Positions 45,570-57,291 of a stretch of 64,000 nt of DNA are shown here, piece after piece (positions within the stretch are counted from its first letter, which is position 1; each line of letters begins with the position of its first letter). Below the pieces are notes generated by a model. That model searched no databases and was not told where the DNA came from. It saw nothing but the letters and a program-made list of their open reading frames with translations. The DNA is from Rubidibacter lacunae KORDI 51-2 (GTDB taxonomy: Bacteria > Cyanobacteriota > Cyanobacteriia > Cyanobacteriales > Rubidibacteraceae), in assembly GCF_000473895.1 (NCBI RefSeq), contig NZ_ASSJ01000079.1:62001-126000 (forward strand), written 5' to 3'. Made by a program: the position numbers and the translations under genes.

Positions 45570-45683
45570 GCGGCGTGAGCCGGGGAGGACGGTCGCGATC
45601 GCACGGAAAAACCGTTCGGGCACCCGAACTTGCAGCGCCCGCGACCGTCAGTAAAACTGTTGCTCCACTCACGATCGTTTCCA

Positions 45684-46514
45684 ATGACCGTACCGCCCAT
45701 TGTCTCAGTTCAGTGGCTGCGAGATCGCCTCAACAATTCGCACGTCGCGATCGCCGACTGCCGCTTCCAGCTCGATAACCCGCAGTGGGGACAGCAGCAA
45801 TACGAATGCGGCTGCATTCCCGGAGCCGTCTACTTCGACCTCAATCGCGACCTGTCTGGCCCTGTCGCCCGCCACGGCGGTCGCCACCCGCTGCCCGACC
45901 CGGATCGTTTTGCTGCTGCCCTGGCCGCTGCTGGGATCGATCGCGATACGACAGTTGTTGCCTACGACGACAGCCGCTTTGCCTTTGCAGCCCGTCTGTG
46001 GTGGCTGCTTCGTTATTACGGTCACGACGCCGTTGCCGTTCTCGACGGCGGCTGGCCGGCGTGGCAAGCCAGCGGCTTCCCCGTTGACGTCACTCGCGTT
46101 TCGCCGCAACTTGCGGTCCGAACCGTTGCGTTCGTCGGGCGCACGCAGCCCGGCCGCGCGATCGACATCGCAGCCGTCCGGTCCCGCAAAGACCGTCTTG
46201 ATGTCGCACTGGTCGACTCGCGCGATCGCGACCGCTATCGTGGCGAACGCGAACCCATCGACCCGATTGCCGGCAGCATTCCCGGAGCCATCAACTTTCC
46301 ATGGAAAGAAGTCAGCAGTTCAGACGGTTACCTGCGATCGCCTAAAGCCTTGAAACACCATTTTGCCAACCTTGCTAGTGCCGAGGAAGTCATCGTTTAT
46401 TGCGGCTCAGGCGTCACGGCTTGCGTCAATATCCTTGCCATGGAGGTTGCTGGTTTGACACCAGCCGTCCTTTACCCCGGTGGCTGGAGCGACTGGTGCT
46501 CTTATTTAACTTGA
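45684..46514 (+). CDS. 3-mercaptopyruvate/thiosulfate sulfurtransferase (two rhodanese domains)
   Basis: 276 residues: an N-terminal rhodanese-like domain (VSVQWLRDRLNNSHVAIADC, GCIPGAVYFDLNRDLSGP, VVAYDDSRFAFAARLWWLLR) without catalytic cysteine and a C-terminal active domain with GSIPGAINFPWKEV and the loop VIVYCGSGVTACVN. The CGSGVTA loop points to the mercaptopyruvate sulfurtransferase (SseA) rather than CRKGVT thiosulfate type. ATG 45684 gives the usual N-terminus. It is 114 bases downstream of the bestrophin gene on the same strand. Confidence 0.9.
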   Translation: MTVPPIVSVQWLRDRLNNSHVAIADCRFQLDNPQWGQQQYECGCIPGAVYFDLNRDLSGPVARHGGRHPLPDPDRFAAALAAAGIDRDTTVVAYDDSRFAFAARLWWLLRYYGHDAVAVLDGGWPAWQASGFPVDVTRVSPQLAVRTVAFVGRTQPGRAIDIAAVRSRKDRLDVALVDSRDRDRYRGEREPIDPIAGSIPGAINFPWKEVSSSDGYLRSPKALKHHFANLASAEEVIVYCGSGVTACVNILAMEVAGLTPAVLYPGGWSDWCSYLT

Positions 46515-46938
46515 TGATTGTGCCTTTAATGCCGAATCACGATCGCCTCGGCAACGCTTGACGGCAGACAGGAATGACATGAGGTAATATTTGTTGAGGT
46601 ATATTGGGGCAAGATTAGATTAATGCGGGAAAATTCAGGTAGGCTCGAAAGCGATCGAGTTTGTCCCAGGCACGTTCGAACGGGACCCGAGACGCTAACG
46701 CCTGGGAGTCGAGCTTCGCCGATTGCGGGTCCGAGTTAAAGCTATCCACTCGCATTTGGCAAGAGCGCGAGGCAAAAACTAAAGTAACGTTCAGTTTTTT
46801 TAAACTCTAAGTAGATCGCTCCTATAACGCCAAGACCCAATTCGGGTTGGTGCCCCTGCAATTATCACCCCGAGCAGCTGTGCTGCAAGCACTCCCGCCA
46901 CTGGTTTCGACGTTCAAGCATTTAGGGTTTAAACCTCT
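46515..46938. other. Spacer upstream of the NYN gene
   Basis: No gene seen in 424 bases. The region is moderately AT-rich near 46590-46630 and 46770-46810 and likely contains the promoter of the NYN-domain gene. Confidence 0.5.
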
Positions 46939-47457
46939 ATGAATTCTCAACGCGATATCCGTCTATCAATTTTTGTCGACGGAAATAATATGTTCTATGC
47001 TCAGCAGAAAAACGGTTGGTTTTTCGATCCCCGCCGCGTGCTGGAGTATTTTCGTCGCGACACCAATATTCACCTAGTCAATGCTTTCTGGTATACGGGT
47101 CTCAAAGACGCCCAGGACCAGCGCGGTTTTCGCGATGCACTGATCAGCCTGGGGTACACTGTGCGAACCAAAATTCTCAAAGAATATTACGACGACAACT
47201 CGGGACGCTATTCACAGAAAGCGAACCTCGATATTGAGATCGTTATTGACATGTTCAATACCGTCGAACAGTACAACAGCGTTGTCCTGCTTAGTGGCGA
47301 CGGCGACTTCGAGCGCGCCATCGAATTGCTGCGATCAAAGAATACCTACATCACAGTTGTTTCAACCGAAGGGATGATTGCTCGCGAACTTCGTAATGCA
47401 ACAGATCGCTACATCGACCTAAACGAAATCCGCCAACATATAGAAAAAAACGAGTAA
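46939..47457 (+). CDS. NYN-domain protein of the LabA/DUF88 family
   Basis: 172 residues. The PIN-like NYN fold shows its acidic positions in LSIFVDGNNMFYAQQ, KANLDIEIVIDMFNTVEQ and VVLLSGDGDFERAIELLRSK. HLVNAFWYTGLKDAQDQRGF and GYTVRTKIL are typical of the LabA group, named for a circadian-output regulator in Synechococcus. Predicted RNase activity is inferred from the fold. Stands alone between longer spacers. Confidence 0.85.
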   Translation: MNSQRDIRLSIFVDGNNMFYAQQKNGWFFDPRRVLEYFRRDTNIHLVNAFWYTGLKDAQDQRGFRDALISLGYTVRTKILKEYYDDNSGRYSQKANLDIEIVIDMFNTVEQYNSVVLLSGDGDFERAIELLRSKNTYITVVSTEGMIARELRNATDRYIDLNEIRQHIEKNE

Positions 47458-47809
47458 CATCGATTTGTAATCGAGTCATTGCTTCTGTTTGACGTCCCGC
47501 CTCCGAAACCAGTACACCACCGACGGTAAACAATATATGTAGTTGTAGTTTGTCGCGTCAGCAGTGTACCAAAGCCAGCATCTTGCTCCACAAAGAGCCT
47601 CGAGCCTATCGATATGTGCGATTGCTGGCATGTATATCATTGCTTCACATCGGTCAGTCGACTCCGACCGCGCTAGTAATATGGAAAATAGTAAGGCAAT
47701 CGCGTCCGTCTTCACTATCCGTCAGGTTGCTGTTAGCAGACCCTAGGGACTGTGGTGGTCGAGATTTCGCCTGTTAGCTAACCTGCTGAAAGGAAGGCAA
47801 TCTAAAACC
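47458..47809. other. Spacer before leuA
   Basis: No supported gene. It should contain the leuA promoter or a leucine-responsive leader, but I find no run of leucine codons in a short ORF that would argue for attenuation. Confidence 0.45.
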
Positions 47810-49414
<1,605 letters not shown>

Positions 49415-49429
<15 letters not shown>

Positions 49430-49465
49430 GCCGCGCAGCAGTTTAAGCCGCGCAGCAGTTTAAGC
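49415..49465 (+). repeat. Three 17-bp tandem repeats across the leuA stop
   Basis: CGCGCARCAGTTTAAGC occurs three times without gap: 49415-49431, 49432-49448, 49449-49465; the first differs at one base. The TAA in the first copy is the leuA stop (49427-49429). As 17 is not a multiple of three, duplication could not extend the protein. Confidence 0.85.
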
Positions 49466-49607
49466 CCAGCAGCCGATTGTACGCTCGGGGTCCTGCCGAC
49501 ACGACCCTGACACCCTTTTTCCAAGCGGACTTGGATTGGATGCCATCGAACACCTGTGTACTACCACTTGAGCTGTGGAGGTTACCGCGACGGTGAATGG
49601 GCGAATG

Positions 49608-50129
49608 CTATTTCCCGATCTTTTGTTCGGCAATCAGTGCCAGGATCTGCTCTAAAGCATTCTGAATGCCCTGGCGCGCCCGAGCTGACAACTGCTGCCC
49701 GTATGCAAAGTTTTCTGCAGCCACCTCCATCCACCAAGACCGGGGATGGCGGCAATACAAAGACTGCGTAAGCGCCAGCAACGAACAGGGATGCAATGAC
49801 AGCCCCCATCCCGGCACTGAGGAGCCAGCTGTCTCCAAACCGCAGGTAACTAGAGGACTAAACCGGATGTCGTCGCCTTTCATCAGGCAGGCGTCGACGA
49901 AGACAGCATAGTCAACCGTCGCCAGCTTTGAAGACAGTTCTGGCGTCAGCCTCTCTACGGCACAAACCTCAACATTATGCAATCCCAGCTCTCGAACCAT
50001 TACGGTCACCTGGCGACCGATTGCGTCGTCGCCATGGCTTGGGTTGCCGTACCCAATATCGAGCAGAGAAGGCACCTTAGCAGATACCGATGCAGCGTTG
50101 GCATGGGATACGGTTGCGAGATCGCTCAT
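49608..50129 (-). CDS. Hydrogenase maturation protease (HoxW/HycI family, M52)
   Basis: 173 residues from ATG 50129, with AGAGG about 12 bases upstream. N-terminal VPSLLDIGYGNPSHGDDAIG holds the first family motif (GN..X..DD.G); VDYAVFVDACLMKGDD holds the second acidic metal ligand; LSLHPCSLLALTQSLY contains the histidine ligand. These proteases clip the C-terminus of the NiFe-hydrogenase large subunit after nickel insertion. The first motif is slightly divergent (HGDDAIG). No hydrogenase gene lies within the window. Confidence 0.85.
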   Translation of the reverse strand: MSDLATVSHANAASVSAKVPSLLDIGYGNPSHGDDAIGRQVTVMVRELGLHNVEVCAVERLTPELSSKLATVDYAVFVDACLMKGDDIRFSPLVTCGLETAGSSVPGWGLSLHPCSLLALTQSLYCRHPRSWWMEVAAENFAYGQQLSARARQGIQNALEQILALIAEQKIGK

Positions 50130-51293
50130 GGCAGTAACCTCTTTGAATTCAACGCAAGCACTTTCTCGCCCGATAAGAGTGGTGTACAACCGGCGCCCAG
50201 AAGAACACTAAAAATCCAGGTTTAGCACTGCCGAGACGCATGCGAACCGTACTCTTTGCTGAAGACGATATTGCTATATCCCAAACAGTCGGGTTCTATT
50301 TACTAGAATAAGTCGCTAGCATAAAAAAATAACAATTCCTTCATAAAAATCCAAAGTACCTAGCCGTCCTAACAACTCAGCAATCCAACCTAAAAGTATT
50401 AGATAGCGGACGAGCTGGTACACGGTATTGGCGGTCGCCAAAAGTTTGCACGAGCAAGAATGGACGCAGCGCGCGGACAAGCCCCTACCAGGTGCCGTAT
50501 CGATGCAAGGTGAGAACATGGAGTAATACCAATTTGCAGAATGCCTACGACAGATGGTGCAAGCGAGCCCCGGGAGTAAAAGTTCCCGAGCTGCCATTTG
50601 TCGCAGCACTTCCTAGAGTTGGTATAAAACGGGAAGGCAACCACACTGCCAAGGCGATTGGCAATACCCGAGATACTGTTATTTATTCCTACATCTAAGC
50701 AGACAGCTGATAGTTATTGATTTCCACATCTCTGTCAACATCTGATAGCAGTCACGCACAGATCTGGGGCGGACACCCAACATCAGCAAGATGAGCGTTA
50801 AGCATCGAGAATCGACAATGTCTAGAGCCCTTTTTGTTGCGATATCGGTTTTATATACCAAACGCGATCGCCCTAACGCCGGACGCGTGCCAATCCACCC
50901 AGCTTCCCCCCATCCTGCAAGAACGTCTGAGGCTAATTTGCGACGGTGTGTGACACCGTAAGAGCCAAAAATGTTGCGATCCGTGAACTAATCCTTCGGT
51001 TTCTTTCAAAAAGATCGATAATTAAAATACAAGCAAGAATAACGCACAAGTCTCATATTGGGATGAGGTAGGGCATGTTCATAAATGGAGGGGAACGGAC
51101 CGATACCAACATTGTATTGAATGTCAAGGTGCTGCTTTCTGTGGGATCTTATCTGCCTCAATGCAGGAAGTTTAGGGTGCCAGCATAAACGAGTCATTCC
51201 CCGACACTCTTTCCGATTGATTGAAAATCCGGCAAAGCAAACTCGCAAAACCCCAGTTTGACTTGGGGAACTGCTGATAGGGGGTAAATTCAA
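50130..51293. other. Long gene-poor stretch (about 1.2 kb)
   Basis: No supported gene. Short frames on both strands (for example 50316-50644, 51006-51362 minus) have uneven composition and no family features. HIP1 sites are nearly absent and the stretch is more AT-rich than flanking genes, suggesting decayed or acquired sequence. I found no terminal repeats. Confidence 0.45.
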
Positions 51294-51824
51294 ATGGATG
51301 TTCGAGGGCTTCTGCACGACTACAATCGAGGACGCCGCGATTACTCTGGAGTGGCGCTCCACGGGGTCGATCTCGGCGGGTTGAAGTTAAGTGGAATCGA
51401 TTTCCAAAAGGCCGACCTCAGCGGGGCAGTGCTCGGCAATGCCGACCTCAGCCGTGCCAACTTAAGTCAGGCAAATCTCACTAACGCCGACCTAGGCGGT
51501 GCCGATCTTAGCGGTGCCAACCTAAGCCACATCAACGCGATTGGGGCGGACTTACGGAAAGCCAGTCTCGTCGGTGCCGACCTTACTCAGGCCGACCTGC
51601 GGGCTGCTGACCTTGAAGGGTCCGATCTGTCAGGAGTGAATTTAACTGCTGTTGCTCTTAGTGGCGCAAACTTTAACGATGTAAACTTGTTTGGAGCTTG
51701 TCTGCAAGATATCGATCTTGACGAGATCGATTGTCAGGGAGCGGACTTCTCCGAGCTCGCGTCTTGTCAGCTGAGTTCCAATATTGGGACCACGCATCGC
51801 TGGCTGTCTTGGGGCAAGCACTAA
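51294..51824 (+). CDS. Pentapeptide repeat protein
   Basis: 176 residues. After a short N-terminal cap (LLHDYNRGRRDYSGVALHG) come about 25 pentapeptides of A(D/N)LXX type (GADLSGANLSHINAIGADLR and neighbours) from about residue 20 to 160, which fold as a right-handed quadrilateral beta-helix. The C-terminal tail ends THRWLSWGKH. No signal peptide is visible, so it is probably cytoplasmic. Function of most cyanobacterial members is unknown; a few mimic DNA. It stands alone. Confidence 0.9.
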   Translation: MDVRGLLHDYNRGRRDYSGVALHGVDLGGLKLSGIDFQKADLSGAVLGNADLSRANLSQANLTNADLGGADLSGANLSHINAIGADLRKASLVGADLTQADLRAADLEGSDLSGVNLTAVALSGANFNDVNLFGACLQDIDLDEIDCQGADFSELASCQLSSNIGTTHRWLSWGKH

Positions 51825-52174
51825 GAATCCGGGAAGTATCCAGACAGCCACTGGAGCAGGGGAAGGCGGGAAGGAGAGATATGCTTCTCAGACGCCATCC
51901 GTCAGGAAATTTTGTCGAGGTTCTGAGGATTCGCGACTTGTTGGATCCTTGCCGGTCAGCGATCGCCAGTCGCTTGCACGCAAACTAGGAGATTCGGGAT
52001 CTCGAACAGTTCGAAAGGACCGAACTATACGGTTTCCAAGTAGCGAGTCCCTATCCATTTGTTGACTAAATTCCGACTATCGCCTGCGGTCCATACCGCC
52101 CTCGTCCGATACTGCAATGCTTGCAGGAGCTTAAGTTCCTCATTTCCAACCCCGACACGTACAAAACCATACTC
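51825..52174. other. Spacer ending at a strong plus-strand terminator
   Basis: No convincing protein gene. A plus-strand frame at 51731-51988 has chance-like composition. Because a good terminator closes this stretch (52175-52200), it may be the 3' untranslated region of the pentapeptide gene or a small RNA gene. Confidence 0.4.
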
Positions 52175-52200
52175 GGCTCCCCGAAGAGCCCAGATTTTTT
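52175..52200 (+). terminator. Rho-independent terminator
   Basis: GGCTC (52175-52179) pairs with GAGCC (52186-52190) over the loop CCCGAA, followed by CAGATTTTTT. The T-tract places it on the plus strand, 350 bases after the pentapeptide stop. The opposing pgpH stop lies 50 bases away. Confidence 0.65.
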
Positions 52201-52249
52201 GTGAGATTCAATTTCTTTCCATTCCCCGAACACGAGTGCTCAGAGCGCT

Positions 52250-54649
52250 TCAGTCGGCGGCAACTTTTTTCTCGACGTATGGGCGAGCGGGCCGCGGTTC
52301 GAGTGCTGATTTGGGATAGGCAATACGGCGGTGATTGGACTGCTGCCAGACGCAAACAAAGACCTCAGCAACTCGCGCCAACTCGTTGCGCTGCAGTCCC
52401 GAATCGACAAGCTGGCCGTCCTGCCAGCGGGCCCGCAGAATCTTATTAACAATCGCTAGTGCAGTTTCTTGCGTTGCCTCCTTGAGCGATCGCAACGCCG
52501 CCTCACAACCGTCCGCAAGCATGACGAGCCCGGTTTCACGCGATTGCGGGGCAGGACCGTCGTAGCGGAAATCTGCTTCGCAGACGGACGGTAAGCCTGC
52601 TTGCTGAGCGCGCTGCTGAGCCTGAAAGTAGAAATAGGAAATCAGAAGCGTCCCTTGGTGTTCGGGGATGAAATCCCTCACGGAGCGGGGCAGTCCGTGC
52701 TTGCGCGCCATTGCCAGTCCCTCGCTCACGTGGCGCTTGATGATAGAGGCGCTAACATGCGGGTCTGCAATTTCGTCGTGCTTGTTACTGCAACCTATTT
52801 GGTTTTCGATAAAGCCGAGCGGGTCGTGCATTTTACCGATGTCGTGGTAAAGCGTTCCCGCCCGAACAAGCTCGACATTACAGTGCAGCTCACGGGCTGC
52901 AGCTTCTGCTAGCGATGCCACAAAGAGTGTGTGCTGAAATGTGCCCGGCGCTTCGATCGCCAGTCGTTGCAAAAGCGGTCGGTTGGGATTGGCTAGCTCG
53001 GCCAGGCGAATCGGCGTCACGAGGTCGAAGACGCGCTCCAAGTAAGGTGAAATTCCCAGCGCGACGACGCACCAGGCCAGACCGGTTAGTCCGGAAATGA
53101 CGGCTCCCGGCAATACGAGCAACACGCCCGCGCCGCCAGCGAGGGCAACCGCCAAATACGTACTCCCCTGTGCAAGCCCGACAACGCTGCCCAGGAGTGC
53201 CAACTCTTCGCGAGACCGCAGGCGACCGGCCGCGATCGCTGCCAGCACCCCGCCCGCTGTTGTTGCGATCGCAGCGGGAATCCATCCCGATGCCAATCCA
53301 CCTGCACCGAGCAGCGCGGCTGCAAGACCAACACCAGCCAGCAGCAACACTTGAGATGTTGCCAATACTGGTCCGTAGAAACCACCAGATAGCAACCCGA
53401 TTGCTGGCAGGTTCGCTGGCGATACACCAACAATTGCCAGCAACGGCGTACTCAAACTTAGTAGCAACACCAATACTCGATCGCGCTGCCGCATGCGCGG
53501 GCGAACTCGTTGCTGGATGAGGTAGAACCCGCCCACTGCGATGGTCACTGCTCCACCGAGCGCAGCCAGTCCAGCCCAATTTACACCACGCCGGCTGAGC
53601 TCGAAGGCGTCCAGCAACACGAAGTCGACGCGCGAAATTGCTTCTCCCGACCGAACTATATCCTCACCACGCCGCACGCTAACTGTTACGGGCTCGATCG
53701 TATCGGCAACGCTTTCAGCACGTAAAATCATTTGCTCGCGGTCTTCGCTCAAATTCGGACGCAAGACGCCAAGCAATACTCGATTCGTTAGAGAGCGTGC
53801 AGCGGCCGGAACGTCTGCCGCTAGCTGCATCTGGACGGCACGGGTTAACAACTCGGGAGGCAGGCCCGGCGCGATACCTTGTGCGAGAACTCGCTCGCTC
53901 GCACGGCGCAACCCCTGCTGAGCTTCCTCCCAAACCTCATCGCTCAAATCGAGCATTTCCTGTTTGTCGGCAGCACTCAGTTTGGCAACGCGGGTTGCAG
54001 CAATCTGTCCGGCGGCGGCTGCATAGGCTTCGCGCGCGCTGGAAATCTGTTCGATGAGTGCTCGGTACTCGCCGGCATCGAGCTGTTGGCGCTGCCGGCG
54101 CAATTGAGCGATCGCTCTTCTCAGTGCAGCTGGCGGGCCAGCATCACCAGTTGCATCGGCGGTATCGGGGTCCTTGCGAGCTGAAGCAACGATTGCTTGC
54201 CATTCCTGCTCGGTGCGGCGGCGCAAATCTGCCTGCAACTGGAGCGAAAAGGCTGATTCATCTGCATATGGAAATGGGCCGACTTGCAAGCGCAAGCGCT
54301 GGAGCTGGGCAAGTGCTGAATCGCGCTCGCTGCGGATCTGCTGCGTGATCTTAGGATCGAGCTGGAGAACCGGAGTAATACTGTCGCGGGCAGCGCGAAG
54401 CTTCGCTTCTGTGGCAGCCTTGTCAACTGTCTCTAAGTCATAAGGCGCGCGGATAGTCTGAGGCGCTTGTGTGCCCTCCGCAAGGCGCGGCTGGTCGTAC
54501 AAGTGATAGCCGTTCGCACCCGTCAGAGAGATCGCTGCAGCTACAAAGAGAAAAGGCGATGTGCCTCGCGCTCGCGAACTGCGGCTGCGCGCAGACAATC
54601 CTGTTGGAGATCTGCCCGGCCAATCGGCGAAGAAGCGCAGTACTCTCAT
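52250..54649 (-). CDS. pgpH: HD-domain phosphodiesterase, PgpH type (7TM-HD)
   Basis: 799 residues from ATG 54649. Layout: N-terminal membrane helix, long extracytoplasmic 7TMR-HDED helical domain (about 60-340), seven-helix membrane block (about 350-560), cytoplasmic HD domain with IEAPGTFQHTLFVASLAEAA, LVRAGTLYHDIGKMHDPLGF, IKRHVSEGLAMARKHGLP and DFIPEHQGTLLISYFYFQAQ. The H...HD...D pattern and FIENQ block match PgpH, which hydrolyses cyclic di-AMP to pApA. It therefore probably controls potassium and osmotic responses through c-di-AMP. Confidence 0.9.
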   Translation of the reverse strand: MRVLRFFADWPGRSPTGLSARSRSSRARGTSPFLFVAAAISLTGANGYHLYDQPRLAEGTQAPQTIRAPYDLETVDKAATEAKLRAARDSITPVLQLDPKITQQIRSERDSALAQLQRLRLQVGPFPYADESAFSLQLQADLRRRTEQEWQAIVASARKDPDTADATGDAGPPAALRRAIAQLRRQRQQLDAGEYRALIEQISSAREAYAAAAGQIAATRVAKLSAADKQEMLDLSDEVWEEAQQGLRRASERVLAQGIAPGLPPELLTRAVQMQLAADVPAAARSLTNRVLLGVLRPNLSEDREQMILRAESVADTIEPVTVSVRRGEDIVRSGEAISRVDFVLLDAFELSRRGVNWAGLAALGGAVTIAVGGFYLIQQRVRPRMRQRDRVLVLLLSLSTPLLAIVGVSPANLPAIGLLSGGFYGPVLATSQVLLLAGVGLAAALLGAGGLASGWIPAAIATTAGGVLAAIAAGRLRSREELALLGSVVGLAQGSTYLAVALAGGAGVLLVLPGAVISGLTGLAWCVVALGISPYLERVFDLVTPIRLAELANPNRPLLQRLAIEAPGTFQHTLFVASLAEAAARELHCNVELVRAGTLYHDIGKMHDPLGFIENQIGCSNKHDEIADPHVSASIIKRHVSEGLAMARKHGLPRSVRDFIPEHQGTLLISYFYFQAQQRAQQAGLPSVCEADFRYDGPAPQSRETGLVMLADGCEAALRSLKEATQETALAIVNKILRARWQDGQLVDSGLQRNELARVAEVFVCVWQQSNHRRIAYPKSALEPRPARPYVEKKVAAD

Positions 54650-55261
54650 CGCTATCTCGCTCTCGGTGCATCGCGGACGAGGCAAACCATCTGTTTTCGT
54701 CCTTTGTAGCCCTGCACTGTTAAGGATGCCTAAGGAGCGGGACCCTCACTTAGAGATGCTCTTAATCCAGCACGAACATCACTCTTTAGGACTACTACGC
54801 CCTTAATCCTGACATACTAGTCGATGTCTCGGTCAATTGACATCCCTCGCTAAGTTTCGCTGGCAGTTCCTTGCAGTGATGCAGGCAATGCAACACCCGC
54901 AACTCTAGCCGATAGCACTCGGTTCGGATGGCAAGGTAGTTGTTGTCCCGCTGCCAGGCTGAATCTCGATCTTCGGAGCTGATACGGATGGATGCTGAAG
55001 CAAGCTTGACCTGCCGGACATGCCGTGTAATTTTTTTTATCGTGGCGACTCCCTTGAAATGCTTCGTCGCGTGCATTCATAACAACGATCGGTTATAGAC
55101 GCACGGCATAACGAAGCAGTAGTTGCATGGACGGTAGTTGCAAAGCGTGCTTACAGCGATCGGTCTCAAATTATCGGTCGACTGTTCGCTAGTCTTGATT
55201 GCTTTTGTGCTTTTGTGGTTCTTCAAGTTTATTCACCAACCTAGAGAAGGAGACGGAAACT
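54650..55261. other. Divergent spacer between pgpH and cysC
   Basis: No supported gene in about 600 bases. Promoters for both neighbours must lie here. A GAGAAGGAG ribosome site near 55245-55252 serves cysC. Short minus-strand frames around 54795-55080 lack recognisable features. Confidence 0.5.
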
Positions 55262-55810
55262 GTGGCACAACAACGCGGTGGGGCCCTGTGGTTCACGGGG
55301 TTGAGCGGTTCGGGTAAATCGACAATTGCCCGCTCGTTGGCGCAAAAGTTGCGCGGGGGCGGGGCTCGCTTCGAGCTGCTCGACGGCGACGTCGTCCGAC
55401 AAAACCTCACCAAAGGACTGGGCTTCAGTAAAGAGGATCGCGACGAAAATATTCGCCGCATCGGATTCGTCGCTCATTTACTGGCACGCAACGGCGTACT
55501 CGTTTTGGTCTCGGCCATCTCGCCTTATCGCGAAACGCGCGAGGCGGTGCGCGATCGCATCGGCGCAAACTTCATTGAGGTTTATGTGAACGCCCCGCTT
55601 GAAGTCTGCGAGCAACGGGATGTCAAGGGACTGTACAAGCGCGCGCGGGCTGGCCAGATCAAGGGCTTCACGGGCATTGACGATCCCTACGAGCCGCCAC
55701 TTGAATCCGAGATCGAATGTCGCACAGATCTCGAGTCCCTCGACGAGAGCGTCGCTAAGGTGCTGGGGTACTTGAGAGGAAACGGTTATCTCCACGCTCC
55801 CGTATCGTGA
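55262..55810 (+). CDS. cysC: Adenylylsulfate kinase
   Basis: 182 residues from GTG 55262, with AGAAGGAG at suitable distance; the frame is open to 55199 but that part is not conserved. P-loop LWFTGLSGSGKSTIARSLAQ, LLDGDVVRQNLTKGLGFS, ENIRRIGFVAHLLARNGVLV, and VCEQRDVKGLYKRARAGQIK are APS-kinase signatures. It phosphorylates adenosine 5'-phosphosulfate to PAPS. Next to cysQ, which removes the product PAP, it belongs to sulfate activation. Confidence 0.95.
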   Translation: MAQQRGGALWFTGLSGSGKSTIARSLAQKLRGGGARFELLDGDVVRQNLTKGLGFSKEDRDENIRRIGFVAHLLARNGVLVLVSAISPYRETREAVRDRIGANFIEVYVNAPLEVCEQRDVKGLYKRARAGQIKGFTGIDDPYEPPLESEIECRTDLESLDESVAKVLGYLRGNGYLHAPVS

Positions 55811-56183
55811 AGCGACTAGATTTGGCCTGCATGCGCTTCGGACCTCAGGCCCGGCGCGGAAATTGAAAGACACCTAGAAAGCATTGAGGGGCTTTAACCT
55901 AGGGGCTTTAATCTTCTGTGACTGTCCAACCGCAGCTTCAGCAGTGCAGTTTTGGCAGCCGATGCTAGCGCTCCACTCGCAAATTCCGCCTCCCGAACGA
56001 TGGCTCGGCGGGCGGTCCGGCAGGCGATCGCGGGCAACTGTATAATGCGGTTGCTCGGATTGCCGCTGTTGCGCTAGCGCAACAATGATGTAGGGTAAGC
56101 AGATCGCCACTCAACGTGGGCCAAATCGCCGGCAAACTGCCGCAACAGTCATCAGTCATTGGGTTGGGAACGGCACAACAGGT
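55811..56183. other. Spacer between cysC and cysQ
   Basis: No gene is supported in 373 bases. Its length suggests that cysQ has its own promoter. No strong hairpin was found. Confidence 0.45.
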
Positions 56184-57155
56184 ATGGCATACGAAGCAGA
56201 ACTGCAGGTAGCAATGGCGGCAACTTTAGCGGCTGCCAAGCTCTGCCAGAAAGTACAAGCTGAGATTCCCAAAGCACTGGAGAAGAAGGATCGAACGCCC
56301 GTGACGATCGCCGATTACGGCTCGCAGGCGCTAATTTGCCGGGCGATCGCTGCTGCGTTTCCCAACGACGCGATTGTTGGCGAGGAGGATGCAGTCGCGC
56401 TGCGTTCCGCAGAGCAAGCAGATACCTTGGTGCATGTCGCTCAGCAGGTGAGAGAGTTGGTGCCTGACGCCGGGACCCAGGACGTGTTGAACTGGATCGA
56501 TCGCGGCAACGGCACGGTTGGCGATCGCTTTTGGACGCTCGATCCGATTGACGGCACGAAAGGATTTTTGCGGGGCGAACAGTACGCGATCGCGCTGGCG
56601 CTGGTGGAAGCAGGCGAGATCAAAGTCGGCGTGCTTGGATGCCCGAATTTAACCGAGGATATCGAGACGGGAGCGGGCACGCGCGGTTTGCTGTTCCTAG
56701 CAGTGCGCGGCAAAGGTGCTCAGCTGCTGCCGTTTGGCAGCCAGGCAGCACGCCCGATTCGAGTCGTCGATCCGGACGATGCAGCGAACTTGCGGTTTGT
56801 GGAGAGCGTCGAGTCCGCTCATGGCGATCCCGCACGGCAAGCGGCGATCGCTAAAGCTGCAGGCATTGCATCGCCCTCTTTGCGCATTGACAGCCAGTGC
56901 AAGTATGGCGCAGTAGCGAGCGGGCAAGCAGCGCTGTATCTGCGTTTGCCATCGCCGAAAACCCCAGGCTACCGCGAGAATATTTGGGATCACGCCGCCG
57001 GGGCGATCGTCGTCGAGGAGGCCGGAGGACGCGTAACCGACATGTTCGGCGAGCCGCTGGAATGGCACAAAGGAGCAAAGATGCTGAACAATCAAGGCGT
57101 GGTTGTCAGTAACGGACCCATCCACGATGCTGTCATCTCGGCACTCGGCATTTAG
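56184..57155 (+). CDS. cysQ: 3'(2'),5'-bisphosphate nucleotidase (CysQ/HAL2-like)
   Basis: 323 residues, inositol-monophosphatase superfamily. Metal ligands: Glu in IVGEEDAVALR, Asp residues in FWTLDPIDGTKGFLRGEQY, and Asp in ENIWDHAAGAIVVEEAGG. The spacing is that of HAL2-type PAP phosphatases, which turn PAP into AMP and relieve inhibition of sulfotransferases and PAPS reductase. Same strand as cysC, 373 bases downstream; functional pairing is likely. Confidence 0.92.
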   Translation: MAYEAELQVAMAATLAAAKLCQKVQAEIPKALEKKDRTPVTIADYGSQALICRAIAAAFPNDAIVGEEDAVALRSAEQADTLVHVAQQVRELVPDAGTQDVLNWIDRGNGTVGDRFWTLDPIDGTKGFLRGEQYAIALALVEAGEIKVGVLGCPNLTEDIETGAGTRGLLFLAVRGKGAQLLPFGSQAARPIRVVDPDDAANLRFVESVESAHGDPARQAAIAKAAGIASPSLRIDSQCKYGAVASGQAALYLRLPSPKTPGYRENIWDHAAGAIVVEEAGGRVTDMFGEPLEWHKGAKMLNNQGVVVSNGPIHDAVISALGI

Positions 57156-57291
57156 GAACGGTCGGGGCGATGCGGCTTGCTGCCCTGCATGTCGGCAACG
57201 GTGGGACCGAAGAGCGCGAGACCGGGCAAGTGAACACTGATTTGGAGAATCGGCTCGTATCCCCATACCGCGAGGCCCGAGGCGATCGCGA

